Origin: Amorphophallus konjac | Taxonomy: Eukaryota > Streptophyta > Magnoliopsida > Alismatales > Araceae | Direction of reading: 5' to 3' | DNA length: 64,000 nt | Assembly: GCA_022559845.1 (NCBI GenBank) | Contig: CM040121.1 | Coordinates: forward strand, 568,218,140 to 568,282,139 | In this document: piece after piece, positions 12,840-24,566 of the stretch | Position numbering within the stretch: position 1 is the first letter of the stretch | How the letters are laid out: each line of letters starts with the position of its first letter | Position numbers and translations under genes: made by a program | Notes under the pieces: model-generated | Databases searched by the model: none | The model's input: only the letters and a program-made list of their open reading frames with translations | Told to the model about the DNA's origin: nothing

Positions 12840-13300
12840 CATTCAATCAAGATATAGTCTTTAATCTTAATATTAACCTCTCACTAATTTTTGGTGAATT
12901 CGCATAACTCTAATTATGTAATGACGGGAAATTATACTAATTTTCTAGTGGAGATTAGAATCTCATTAATATTATAGTAGTGATATTGTGGTTGCACAAC
13001 AAATCACCACATACTTAATGAGTAGGTAACTCTTGTTAATTACAACTCTTTGTAATTTCTAGTCTTATTCAACCTCCAAAATATTTATGATATTGTGATA
13101 GCATAACAAACCACAATGTCTAGTTAAGTTACACACATTATTACATGGTGAGCATGGATTTGTGATGTGACCCTTGTGGTTGCAAAACAAAGTTACAGCA
13201 ATCCTCTACCTCATGTATGACATTAATATGCCATAGTTTAGGCCTCTCGCCCCTTGTTGAGTCGACCTTGTGATATCACAACAAACATTTTCAGTACAAG
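12840..13300. repeat. Degenerate short repeats with GTGGTTGCACAAC-like motifs
   Basis: Similar motifs of the form GAT-GTGGT-GC-AACAAA recur at about 12983, 13090, 13161 and 13268, some nearly palindromic (GTGGTTGCACAACAAATCAC). The origin is unknown. The segment probably belongs to the leader or LTR of the neighbouring copia element. Confidence 0.35.
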
Positions 13301-13394
13301 GTCAGCTCAGTTAAATTATAATAATAGAAAGCCACGTGGGTCACTCTTAATATCACACGTTTACAACCCAATATTAACAAATGAGAGATTTCTG

Positions 13395-13582
13395 AATTTT
13401 TTTTTGGTCTCATTAAAAGATGGGCACGCGCAGGCACACACACACATACAATAGATTTTTATTTTTTTCTCATTAAAAGACGGCACGCGCACACACACAC
13501 ACACATTAAAAGATGGCGCGCGCGCGTGCGCACACATATAATAATAGATTTTTATTTGGTCTCATTAAAAGATGACGCCCGT

Positions 13583-13673
<91 letters not shown>
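13395..13673. repeat. Compound microsatellite with (AC)45 and spacer repeats
   Basis: Three to four copies of a block made of TTTTTATTTTTTTCTCATTA-like sequence, AAAAGATG and a GCGC/CACA run, ending in an uninterrupted (AC)n from 13584 to 13673. The Thr-His ORF across it is an artefact. Confidence 0.9.
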
Positions 13674-13674
<1 letters not shown>

Positions 13675-13679
13675 GACAT

Positions 13680-14839
13680 CACACAACTTGTAGCCTTTGT
13701 TTATGGCATCTCATGTTAATGGATCATCCTTGTTCTTATGTACGCACCTCCGTAACATCTTCAATACATGCAAATAAATTTACACATAAAATGATATAAG
13801 ATGTCTTATGGCGAGTACATAATTGAGAGGAAGGTAGAATTTATAACATAGAATTTAGAGAGAGAAATCAAAATCAAGATTTTGATTATTTTGAAAAATA
13901 GATTTAATCACATTAAATCTAACATATAATGTGAAATTTTAACTAGGTAATATTTCACATAATTATCTAGATTTTATAATTACAACAATAGAATATTTCT
14001 ATTTTAAAATAATTTTTTTAAATTAAACATCACATGAAAAATAAGAAATTGTCAAAATAGAATTTTTTTTTCAAAGTTTTTCGCTACAAAACATGGCATC
14101 TCGGGCTAAAAATGGAGAGGATTGGATTTAAAGCACATTTAAGTTCCATAATTGTGCTGGGGGATTATGCTAAGGCCGATTGTGCATAAGGTGGCTTGGT
14201 CCACCGCACTAGGGCTTCTGAAAGGCTGGACCGTGACGCAATGTGTCGGGTTGCCTTCTTCCTCTGGTCGCAGAAACCTTAGTCAATCATCCTACAGTCG
14301 CCGCCCATGGTCGATGACCCGGTGGCCCCGAGCGCTAATGTGGGAGGGCCGACAACCTACCAACAGATTCGTCGGCATCGAACACCGCTGTAAGAGGTCG
14401 CAAAAGGGGTTTTCAACTCCAAAATTCTACTGTAGGGGGGGGGGGGTTCCCAGTGATTGCAGGGGGTTCCTACCAGTTGATCGATGACCTGATCGGACAC
14501 TAGAGCCCACTGTAACTCTCACAGTGGTTCTGGGGTCAATCCCAAGCCGCCGCCGCCGCCGCCAAACTTGGCTCCAAGGCTCCGTTCAAGTGTGTTCGTA
14601 AACCAATCTCTTAGGTGAAGAAAATGACCTCTCGGGGATCGACCGGTGCCTAAGAAAGCTCCGGTTGCCATCCCCATCGATCAAGCCTTCCTCCTCGATG
14701 ATCCAACCTCCATCTTTATGAAGATTGACCCCATCTCATGGGGTAGTTCTTCAACCATGAAAATTCAAAAAATTACTATGAAAATCACATAAAATTTTGA
14801 AAATAAGCGAGAATCACAAGCAATCCATCTGGCTTCGAT
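13680..14839. other. No gene recognised; G-run and CCG repeats
   Basis: AT-rich to 14100, then a moderately GC-rich part containing G12 at 14435-14446 and (CCG)n near 14543-14562. It may be 5' leader of a copia element on the minus strand, because it lies just outside the inverted-repeat arm. No conserved coding frame was seen. Confidence 0.4.
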
Positions 14840-16597
14840 ATCGCTATAGGGATCTAAGCCGAGATCAAATGATTATAGCGGAAAAAAGAAATTAAAATTT
14901 TATCCTAGCACATTTGATCGTTCGAGTGTGATTCCCGTCAACTATCTACGAGAAAGATTTAATTTTACATCTGCAATACGTGGATCGCAATGAAGCGAAA
15001 GGTAACCCTCGTGGCGATAATGAATAACGCAAGCGTCCTGTCTCTAGCGGTATTCACACGGGCACAAACAACGAAGTTCTCTCCACGAAGTGTTTCACGA
15101 ATGATCTCCTCCATAATATTTTGATAGAGTCTCTACATAAGAGATAAGAGGGAGAAGAGAGAGGATAGTGGGGCGCTCCTCCCAAGGAGGAGAGAGAGAA
15201 GGAGGCGGCCCTGACTAGGGAAACCCTAGATGTTTGGCCCAGTGTTCCCTCCATGTAATTATTTGTAGACTTCTTATTTTTTCACAAAAAATCTCATAAG
15301 TCCATAATTACATAAATATTTTCCCTGTTCAAAATCCTAATATGTGTGACCCTCTAAACCCAGTGTCAGTCCGATTTTAGGCCCATTGAGTTTAACTCTT
15401 TTATAACTTTTCCATATTGATACTTAAGATGGAATTAATTATTTAATCATCTCATGACTTTTATAATTAACTCATCATTTTATGATGGATAATAATCTTA
15501 TGATTATTCTTCGATTGGTCTTTCAGGCCACTGTAAGCACCAAGCAATATTTCGTGACCTTAGCAGACAAAGGGGGTCCATAAAACCACATTGTGACCTT
15601 TCTATCAATAGTTATCACACAGTTATAGTCCCTCGTTCGTACACAATACTATTGGTCATAATTAAGGATATGATCATACTATCAAATTGTTCTTATTTAT
15701 GACATGATGAATTATGTACTCTAAGTCTCACTGGAAAACTTATTTTCTAGTGAATTGTGTAACCCTAGCCAGAGGTCTCCCCGTGTACCATCTATAGGGC
15801 ATTGTGTATGAATGAAGAATTAAAATTATGTGATAACGAAAAGGTTGTAGAGTGATTTTATAGAACTCAGTTATTTTATGGGGTCACGGAGTGTTGCTTG
15901 GTACTTATCGTGATCTGAAAACCCAATAGAGGAATAATCATGAGATGACTATCCATCATGAGATGATGAGTTAATTATTTAAATTATAAGATGATTAAAT
16001 AATAATTCCATATTAAGTGTCAATATGAAAAGGTTAAGAAGATGTTCTTAAGTTTAATGGATATAAAATCAGACTAACACGGGACTTAGAGGGTCACACA
16101 CATTAGGGTTATGGATGACGATAGTATTTATATAATTATGGACTTATGAGAATTTTTGTGAAAAATCAAGAAGTTTATAAATAATTGCATGGAGGGAACC
16201 TTGAACCAAGTATCCAGCGTTTTCTCAGTCAGGACTGCCCCTTCTCTCTTTCCTCCTTGGGAGGAGTGCCCCCTTCTCCTCTCTCTTGTCCCTCCTATCT
16301 CTAGTATAGAGACTTTGTCAAAGTACCATGGAGGAGATCGTTCGTAAAGGGTGAAGAGAACTTTGTTGTTCGTGCTCGTGTAGATATTGCTAGAGACTGG
16401 ACATTTGCGCGGTTCATTATCGACATGAGGGATCACTTTCAGTTTCGCTACGATCCACGTATCGTAGAGATAAAATCAGATACCATAGATAGTTAACGGG
16501 AATTACACCCGAACGATCAAGACGTATCGGGATAAAATTTTAATTTTCTATTTCTGCTGCATTCATTCGATCTCAACTCAGATCCTTATAGACACCC
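14840..16597. repeat. Large foldback: two copia-LTR-like arms head to head
   Basis: About 14840-15665 matches the reverse complement of about 15795-16597 throughout, with scattered substitutions and small indels. Matching landmarks: ATTAAAATTTTATCC near both outer ends, GATCGTTCG, ATACGTGGATCG, CTCCTCCCAAGGAGGA, ATGGAGGGAAC, CATAAGTCCATAATTA and ATGATGGATA. The central spacer is about 130 bp. The arms look like copia LTR/leader sequence with 5' ends facing inward, so two oppositely oriented LTRs are the simplest origin. Confidence 0.8.
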
Positions 16598-16995
16598 CTA
16601 CAATCTCTGGCGGGCAAGAACCCCTACACCCTCCCTCCCATCGGATCTCCCCCCTGCAACCTCATGTCGGCAAGAACCCTCCCTCCCTCCCACAAGAACC
16701 CCCCTCCCCAGCAACCTCTTGCCGGCAAAATCCCCCTCTCACCGAATCCACCCTACCCACTGCAAACCCGTCGGCCTGCAAGAACCCCCCTCTCACTGGA
16801 CCCCCTCCCCCCTGCCCACTGCAAACCCATCAGTCGGCAAATCCCACCCTCCCTCCAGATCCCACCCCTACCCACTGTAAACCCACCCGTCGGCAAGTCC
16901 CACCCTCCCACTGGATCCCACCCCCCTCTCATTGAAACCACTCCCCCTTGCCCACTGCAACCCCCTCCTCCACCGAATGCCACCCCACCTCTCAC
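16598..16995. repeat. C-rich degenerate tandem repeats
   Basis: Repeated CCCACTGCAAACCC and GTCGGCAA...CCCACC units of roughly 50-70 bp. The Pro-rich ORF that crosses it is low complexity and not supported as a gene. Confidence 0.6.
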
Positions 16996-17171
16996 CGCCG
17001 CCGACTCCTTCTGCACCGTCTTCCGGGTCAACACCAGGGGGGCCTTCCTCTGTTGTCACGAGGCTATAAACCGCCTCGCCCATGGTGGTGGCGAGTGGAT
17101 CATCGCGATCTTGTCGTCCATGGTGGGGCATCTCAAGCCGTGGTTCGCAGCATACGCTACTTCCAAGGCAC
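16996..17171 (+). pseudogene. Short-chain dehydrogenase/reductase (SDR) fragment, copy A
   Basis: One frame reads FRVNTRGAFLCCHEA, then HGGGEWIIAILSSMVGHLKP and WFAAYATSKA. These are the SDR central region: NTRGAFL (NxxG-type motif), the I-x-x-LSS strand with the catalytic Ser, and YxxSK. It keeps only about 58 codons of a family that is usually 250-300 aa, with no start, Rossmann TGxxxGIG motif or C-terminus. It is probably a captured or duplicated exon piece from an NADPH-dependent aldehyde-reductase-like SDR. Confidence 0.75.
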
Positions 17172-17215
17172 TCTGTGTGTGCACGCATTCTTTTGGCACC
17201 TTCCCCCCCCCTCTC

Positions 17216-17391
17216 CGCCGCCGACTCCTTCTGCACTGTCTTCCGGGTCAACACCAGGGGGGCCTTCCTCTGTTGTCACGAGGCTATAAACCGCCTCGCC
17301 CATGGTGGTGGCGAGTGGATCATCGCGATCTTGTCGTCCATGGTGGGGCATCTCAAGCCGTGGTTCGCAGCATACGCTGCTTCCAAGGCAC
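17216..17391 (+). pseudogene. SDR fragment, copy B (tandem duplicate)
   Basis: Near-identical copy of the preceding fragment, offset by 220 bp. Only two substitutions were noticed (caccgtc to cactgtc; gctactt to gctgctt, restoring AAYAASKA). The 220 bp offset is not a multiple of three, so the copies cannot form one reading frame. Confidence 0.75.
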
Positions 17392-17394
17392 AGA

Positions 17395-18017
17395 CCAATT
17401 GGTATTTTTACACAATATAGATTTACGTAATGATAGGTCTACAAATATAATATTTTTTATAAATTTATATTTAATAATGATTTTCATGTAAAAAAAACTT
17501 TAGCATTAAATAGAGTTTCTTAATTTAATTATAAATAAAATAAAACTTAAACACATATTTCCTATAAAAAATAAGGGTCGTTGTTTTAGCACGTGTCCCG
17601 ATACACCGGAGAAGAAAGAAGCACAAATTTCTGCTCATATATAGATAAAACGAGTTAAAACCTTCTCATCAATAGAATCCAGCTGGGTACATGTAAGAGA
17701 TGCCAAAGATAAGGAGGAGGGTAAATCAAATGTACGTTGACAAACCAAATTTTTAAGGACCAGACCAAGTAACCCTTGCAAGGGTTAATATGTTGACCAA
17801 TACTAGACTGAAATCTTGAAATCCACCTTGCAACCAAAAGGAAAAAGTGTGGGGGGGGACTTTTTATATGTTACAGCTTATTGTAGTCTTTGTAAAAATG
17901 CTAGTTTAAAAATCAAGTGAAGGTGTTTCCAAATTGAAGGAGCTACTACCCAAGTAAACTTTCCTGATTGAGGACACCACAGTGTACTGGACGTAGAGCA
18001 GTAAATAAGCGTTGTCT
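17395..18017. other. No gene recognised; 3' flank of the GDSL gene
   Basis: AT-rich sequence between the SDR fragments and the GDSL stop codon. The part nearest 18017 is probably the 3' UTR of the minus-strand GDSL gene. Confidence 0.4.
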
Positions 18018-20652
18018 TCAAGACAGGTACTGAATGTATCTTTGAATGAGTATGTCAGTGAGGATGTCGTAAGCTCTCTGTGTGGGGTGATAGCTGTCCC
18101 AAAACACATACTTGTCATCATCCACGCATGTGACTGGAGTAAGGCAATTGCACAGGATAGAGACCTCCAATGCTCCAGTACCACAACAGCCCTTGGAAGA
18201 CTCGATGAATCCTGCCACAAAAAACCACAAAAGAGATTTCTTTTTTTTTACACTTTTAGTTTTCTGTCATATGTTTCTGATTAGCTAGCCAGGTAGCCTA
18301 CAAAAAAAACAAAAACAAGAAGACTACAGATTGAAGGCTTACCATAATTTGATGGTCGCTGAATAAGGTCAAGCAAAGGATAGTACACGTCAAAGAAGAC
18401 CATTCTTATGTGATATCTGTTTCCGAGGGTTTCCAACACTTCGTTCATCTTGGAATTGAACATCGATGCTGCTTGATTACGAGAAGATTCACAAGCCCTG
18501 AGAATCCCTCCTCCAAGAGTTCTTTGGGATGGTAAGCATCCTATGGGTGGAAGTCCCACAAATGCAATCTTTTTTGCACCTAATTTGACTAGTTCCTAAT
18601 TAAACGTATCGTATGTCATAACAAGTCAAGAATGTGAGGGCTGCAAAGGGAAGAGCTAGGAAAAACAGATTTAAATAATCAGATGAATCACTAATTAAGT
18701 ACGTAGCTGATCTTTATAAATTGCAATATGATCAGAAGTTCTTAAATCGTTTTTTTTTTCTGGGAGTGTGGTCATTAATTAGTGAATCTCTATAATTGGA
18801 TGCTTTTAACAGAGCACTGAAAGAGTGATCATAAAAAGACGCGTACATGTATTTCATTAATTCCAAAGTCAGATCAATCCTTCAAATTCGAGCGTAAATA
18901 AAATGATCTAGCAAACAAAGGAAAAAGATAAAGCAATCGACGTTAGATGTCATTTAAGAAAGTTTCAGGGAGTAGAGTTCAAGTAAACTCAATTTTGACG
19001 TTCACAAATCACAACTACGTAAGAAACCGACAACAGACGAGCCTACGGCGCTACACGGATGGAGTTCGCTGTGTACTTATCCCTAGAATCTTTTGAAACT
19101 GTAGTCATATATACTTCATGTTTAAAGTCCATAGCCTGGCATGCATCAAACGGTGGTCCTCATATATATATATATATATATCATGACTCCATTCAAACAA
19201 TCAAACCTCCTATTTAATGAAGTTTTAAGAAATTGCTTTTTCGTTCATCATCACTTCTCTAACCATCCTAGAGACTGCAGTATATCAACTACGGACTCTA
19301 CAATCTTGGAAATAACATAACTATGAAATTTAATCCTTTTTTAGCATGTTTGAAAATATGTCATGAACATGTATATTCTCCTCTCCTCTAGATCAGAAAG
19401 TTTAAAAGATGATAATTTAACAATTAATAGACAAAGTTATTTGATAATTTAACAATTAATAGACAAAGTTATTGGATCAGTTCATGAGTAAACAAACAAA
19501 TCAAAGTAAGACAACCATGCATAAAGATGCATGTTTTGTTTTTAAGACATTAATAAGCCAGATTTTCATGCATGATGAATTAAGTACGTACATCTTACAA
19601 CGATCGAGAATAATCATGATGCGATTGCATATATGTACTTTAATTACCTCAAGGAAGCTAGTAGCTGAATCCACCATCAGGTTCACATACGAAGGGATGT
19701 CATAGTGGGTTCTCCTGAAAGGAGTACTGAAATAGGTGTTGGCAATGTCATCACTCCCCGCACATACTCCGAATAGAGCTTCCGAGAGGATGGCTTCAGC
19801 CCTCTCTTGCCCTGCTATGGCTATCATCTTGTTCCTGTATTCCTCGTACAGCTGCAGCTGATGTGGCATGGATATGACAGACTGAAAGGAAAAGGGACGA
19901 AGAATCATGAAAACATAATAATAATAATTATAAGACGTAGAACAGCTAGCTAGCTAGCTAGCCAGAGAAACAATTCGTATATACCGCCACTATGGGTGTG
20001 AGGGGATCATATCCTGCCCCGCCGGAGGCAAAGCTTACACCAGTGAGGATGTCCTCTGGACTCAGCTCAGCTCCAACATAAGCCGGCAAGTACTCCTTGA
20101 TGCCCAGTTTGGAAGCTGCAAATCCCATTTGAATTATAAATAGCTTGCTTGCTTTCTTTCTTTCTTTCTTACTTTCTTTTGGATAGACTTTCCGTACATT
20201 TTCATTCGTGGTTAATTTATATAATAAGTAAAAAGAATGCGTGAACCGCAACACCTAATTAATTTGTACGTGTTATCCGATCGAGAGAGGTTGGAAAACA
20301 AAACTCAATCTTGTCTTAATTTGAGAGTTCGAAAGAGTTCAGTACTCAATCCTTCCCTGACCTTGAAAATACTACACTTAAGCTGGATGCTCTTTCGACC
20401 CTCTTATAAATTAATGTGATAAACTAATTTACGCGCCTGTAGTGGACCCATTGAACCACCTAAGCATCACCGTACGTATAATTAGTTATTAATGCCAAAC
20501 TGTACTGATGAGATCGAGTTCCAGAATAATTTGGAACCCCGTCCTTCCAGTTCTCTCTCAAAAGGGTAATTAATTAATTATAAGTAAGCATGAGGAGGAA
20601 CATGCATGACTCTTCCCAGCAAGGAGGATGAGGACATGCAATGACACCGTCA

Positions 20653-20687
<35 letters not shown>

Positions 20688-20989
20688 CCTAGGAAATCCG
20701 AAGGTATCTTCCCATTGCTGAACCTCCCCGTCGGAACGCGCCCGTTGAAGTCCTGGCCATAAGGAGGGAAGTTGCACTTGACGAGGGTCTTGATATAGTT
20801 GTTGTTGCCCGGATCGACTATGGAGTCTCCAAACACTATCAACGCCGGGGCCACGGGGGTGGAACGGTTTGTTGGCGAGCTCAGTGCCAGCGACAGCCGC
20901 TGAGACAGGAACACGGAGAAGAACAGTGTGAAAGGAGGAACTGTCGTCACAAGACTGCGTGCTCCCATATCTTCCTTCACAGTTGGCAT
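18018..20989 (-). CDS. GDSL esterase/lipase, EXL type (5 exons, 370 aa)
   Basis: Minus-strand exons: 20989-20689, 20115-19985, 19881-19648, 18595-18343 and 18211-18018, total 1113 bp, all GT-AG and in frame. A hydrophobic N-terminus (about residues 16-38) suggests a signal peptide and secretion. SGNH-hydrolase blocks: block [13 protein letters not shown] with nucleophile Ser56; block [12 protein letters not shown] (about 128-137); block [14 protein letters not shown] (about 185-195), where Asp replaces the usual Asn of GxND, as is common in EXL proteins; block V WDSYHPT with Asp345 and His348. [16 protein letters not shown] is typical of plant GDSL lipases. Such enzymes hydrolyse ester or lipid substrates in the cell wall, cuticle or pollen coat; the substrate is not predictable here. 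A second in-frame ATG lies 7 codons downstream. The length matches the family (350-380 aa) and no lesion was seen. Confidence 0.92.
19411..19474. repeat. 32-bp perfect tandem duplication in GDSL intron 3
   Basis: Two adjacent 32 bp copies starting GATAATTTAACAATTAATAG, differing only in the last base. Intron 3 (18596-19647) otherwise shows nothing notable. Confidence 0.9.
20653..20680. repeat. (AT)n microsatellite beside the intron 1 donor
   Basis: Uninterrupted AT dinucleotides in GDSL intron 1, ending a few bases before the splice donor at 20688. Confidence 0.9.
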
Positions 20990-21041
20990 TTACTTCCGCC
21001 CTACCCCCTTTTTGGTGTGCTGTTCCGGCTCCACTCCTTTA

Positions 21042-21052
21042 TATATTTATAC
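21042..21052 (-). promoter_or_regulatory. TATA box of the GDSL gene
   Basis: The minus strand reads GGTATAAATATATAAAGG here, about 55-60 bp upstream of the ATG at 20989, the expected position for a plant TATA box with a short 5' UTR. Confidence 0.6.
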
Positions 21053-22830
21053 CTCACTGGCGCTAGCGTCGTCGTAGCTAGCGTACGTGGTGGGCATTTA
21101 TGTTAGGAGGTGGGAGGTTGGCCAGTGTAAGGGGAGGGGGACACGTACGGCCAGTGATCGGTTTAGGTGAGGGGATTAAAGGATAAGCCAACAGCATCAC
21201 TGCAGTTGAGAAGAAGATGGTTGGGGGCCGTCAAATGAAAGAGGGAGATGACTATCTTTAATTACTTCTAGATGGATGGTATATCATCTATCTAGCCATG
21301 CCATCTAGCTAAGATATTTAACTTAAAACGGCTTTCTCCTTTCAAAACGACGTCCATGAGATCAAGTAATTGATCCTGATGGCAGACTCCGGATCAGTTC
21401 AGGGCTCACGTACGAGGCTAGCTAGCTAGCTCGTCGTCTGCCTCTTGCCATGTGTGTTAATTAAGAAGTATGTCATGAGAATCTGGGGTTCCTGCAGCCA
21501 TTAAGTGACACTCTAGAATAATATTGTACGTAGCTCTCCAGGCACCAAGTTCGGGATGGGACAGGGATATGGCAGACAATGGAGTCCACATCTTCCCATC
21601 GATCATCAGTTGCCTAATTTGATGAGTGATGACATTCGGGATATTAGTTAATTTGGTTCGGTTCTGATTTGTTAGCTAATTAAGATAGATATATGGCACT
21701 AGCTACCTCAAATCAATTGAGTGCTTTCTTTGAATTAATTAAGATAGATGACCATTTCGATCATTAATTTAAGTATGTTCTTTGATTACGTACGTACAAT
21801 TGAGGAGAATGATATATAATTTTTGGACCTTGGGATCAGAAAGAATACCTCGACCGTTTTCACATCAGTTTAGCACGTAGCTAGCTAGTGTCATTCAACC
21901 TAGCTAATAAATTAAAGCCACCGAAATTTCTTAATTAATAAGATGATTATCTGGGTCGGTGATCACCTAATTGTACGTTAACACAAGTTAATTAATTAAG
22001 ACTCTAATATTATGAAAGAAGGTACGTCGATCGGCATGCACGCAGGATTGCCACCAGAAGTACGTTTCTTTCTCCATCCGTACGTCTCATCTATCCAACT
22101 AATTAATAAAAAGTGTACCGCAAGTTCTCCATCCGTCTGATCTATCCAATTAATAAAAAGTGTACTGCAAAACCGTTGGCTGCCTCTCCCTTAATTAATT
22201 ACTAGAACGGTACTTGACAAAGGGGAAATTCCCTTCAAAATTAAGCATTTTCTTTTGAACACACAACTTTTACATTATTATTACATAACCAAAATTGTAA
22301 GACTTAATTAACACATACTACTGTTTATACAATCGTTAATTTTCAAGTCTGAAACTGAATAGAATTTATAAAGAGAGAGATTTTTTTACATGTAAACCAC
22401 ATGTTAGCTAGAGTGAAAATTGCGTACTTAATTATGACTCTAGCATTTGAATTGTCATATATACATCATTCATTGATTAAGAATGCCGCCAATATTGATG
22501 TATACATAAACTATGACCTCTTTTGCACGTCATTATTGACATTCACAATGATAATTCAAATGCATGCACATGATACAGTCTTGAGTACCTGTGTGTGCAT
22601 GATCACTTCCAAGTATATATGTGATCAGATGGTGCTAATTAATTATGTATCCCGCTTGGGGACATAATTCCTACCTACTGCTCTTGACCCCTCTTGATCA
22701 GATGGTGCAAGCATACTTTGTACGTACGGGCAGCATGAATCTAGTTATATGGTCGAGATCAGACAGTCGGACTATATATATATATATATTACTACAGATT
22801 CTATGAAAGGACGGTCATGCACGTTAAGTC
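21053..22830. other. Intergenic, AT-rich, no gene recognised
   Basis: Contains many CTAGCTAG and TTAATTAA runs and TACGTACG motifs. No conserved protein or element ends were found. The first few hundred bases are likely the GDSL promoter. Confidence 0.5.
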
Positions 22831-22833
22831 TGA

Positions 22834-22990
22834 TAATTATCCGTTTAAAATTTGAACTAAATTCGAATTCGTATTCGTTTAATCAGATAATTATCCGAAT
22901 AAAATATCCGACGGATAATTTAATCGGATATCGGATATCCGATTATTAATCGGATACGAATTCGGATATTGAGATATCTGTGTCGGATAT
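22834..22990. repeat. ATCCGAATTCG-type repeat, copy 1
   Basis: Starts TCTGATAATTATCCGTTTAA and is packed with short palindromes built from ATCCGATAT/ATATCGGAT and CGAATTCG. Copy 2 begins near 23285 with nearly the same first 90 bp. It resembles non-autonomous hAT-type elements with AT-rich CCGAA-motif interiors, but no ends or target duplication were found. Confidence 0.5.
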
Positions 22991-23284
22991 TATCCGACCG
23001 AATATGAACTCTTAGATAAAAATCTAATGATACACATATTATATATATAATTAACTTAAATCTCAATATATTATTTGATTACTCTTTTTATCTTTTTTTG
23101 TCTCAAAATATAATTTAAAAATAAGAAATTCACTTACACCCACTTGGTAAGTTGTCTCCTATTTTTTAGGATGAAGTCTAATCTTCTGATAACATGTCCT
23201 AAAATAAAAATAACTTTCACTCTTTTTTTTGAGAAAATAATATACGATGCTCTCACACGGCTAACACAACTCACCCCTAAGTAG

Positions 23285-23400
23285 GCCTAATAATTATCCG
23301 TTTAAAATTTGAACTGAATTCAAATTCGTATTTATCTGATCATTATCCGAATAAAGTATCCGACGGATAATTCGATTACTAATCAGATAATTTGATTATT
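23285..23400. repeat. ATCCGAATTCG-type repeat, copy 2
   Basis: Diverged partial copy of 22834-22990, cut on the right by the solo LTR that begins at 23403. Confidence 0.5.
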
Positions 23401-23402
23401 AA

Positions 23403-24550
23403 TGTCACGCCCCAACTCGTAAACTCGGTCCAGTAGTAAAGACTCACGTCAGATTTTGATCGAAACGTCATAGTGGGACAACCCAAACGGTACAATTACG
23501 GTAGAGAATTTCACATAAATATTGAGATATCATTGCAGCGGAAATGAAATTACTCAATCAATCAGCTTACAGTCAAAAAGACTTCATCCACATAAGCCAA
23601 AATAAAGGTAACGATTTAACAAGTCATTTATTAAGTAACCAAAATTCACACACAACTTTTTTTTCTAAGACATAACTACATAAGATAATGACACGAAGTA
23701 AATCCAAGCCGCGGTGAGAACACTACGAGATCACTCCTCGCTTTCTTCTACCGCTTCTCCTGAAAATGTTCAACAGGGTGAGTCTACGAATAGACCCAGT
23801 AAGAGACTAGGCATAGTCCCCAGTCATAACATGTAAAAACATATCCAAAGTGATTTACGACATTTCATTTTATAAGTCATTCTTAGGCATAATTTCAACA
23901 TGAGATTAATACATTTAACCTAATTTTAATATTTTTCGATCATAACTCATGATATTAACATTTTATAAATAAAGTATGTACATTAAACTTTATTCTATCA
24001 ATGACAAAGTAAATGAGCATTCAACATAGTAAATATTACTGTGCAATATATTCTGTGCTGTTCTTATATCTGCTATATTCTCGAGGTCGTGGAGAGTCAT
24101 TTCCCGCAATGGCCGTTTAAATTTCCGTCACTTATATTATGTACTGTTCTTATATCTGCTATATTCTTGAGACCGCGGTGAGTCATTTCCTGCAATGGCC
24201 GTTTAAATTTCAGTCACTAATATTCTGTGTTATTCTTATATTTGTTATATTCTCGACGCCGCGGTGAGTCATTTCCCGCAATGGCCGTTTAAGTTTCCGT
24301 CACTTACATTCTATGCTTCTCATATCTGCTCATATTCTCGAGGCCGCGGTGAGTCATTTCCTGCAATGGCCGTTTTAATTTCTGTCACTTAAATTCTACA
24401 CTTTTTCCATCCCCCGAGGTCGCGGAGAGTCATTTCCGGCTATGGCCGTTTAATCCACATATCTTATTACACTGCATCTGTCCCGCACACCCTGCCGGAG
24501 TAATCTCCCGTTGTGGTCTCTCTCCTCTTCTCACTTCTTTCTGTGTTACA
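23403..24550 (-). repeat. Probable solo LTR of a gypsy-type element
   Basis: Minus strand begins TGTAACACAGAAAG and ends GGGGCGTGACA, a common 3' end of plant Ty3-gypsy LTRs. No internal region adjoins it and the flanking 5-mers do not match (attaa against gcaaa), so it could be a truncated or recombined copy rather than a clean solo LTR. Confidence 0.5.
24071..24455. repeat. Five tandem subrepeats of about 86 bp
   Basis: GAGTCATTTCCCGCAATGGC-like cores start at about 24093, 24180, 24265, 24351 and 24427 (spacing 87, 85, 86, 76), each followed by CGTTTAA and CGTCACTTA-like text. They lie inside the probable solo LTR. Confidence 0.85.
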
Positions 24551-24566
24551 GCAAAACGAGCCCCCC

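Noticed and set aside
13572..13799. Thr-His repeat ORF
   Set aside because: It is a translation of the (AC)n microsatellite; no start context or conserved sequence.
14152..14487. 111-aa plus-strand ORF
   Set aside because: Contains a Gly run from the G12 tract and no family motif; probably element leader.
16664..17491. 275-aa Pro-rich ORF
   Set aside because: Crosses C-rich repeats and both SDR copies in different frames. Only the SDR pieces are real homology; the whole is not a gene.
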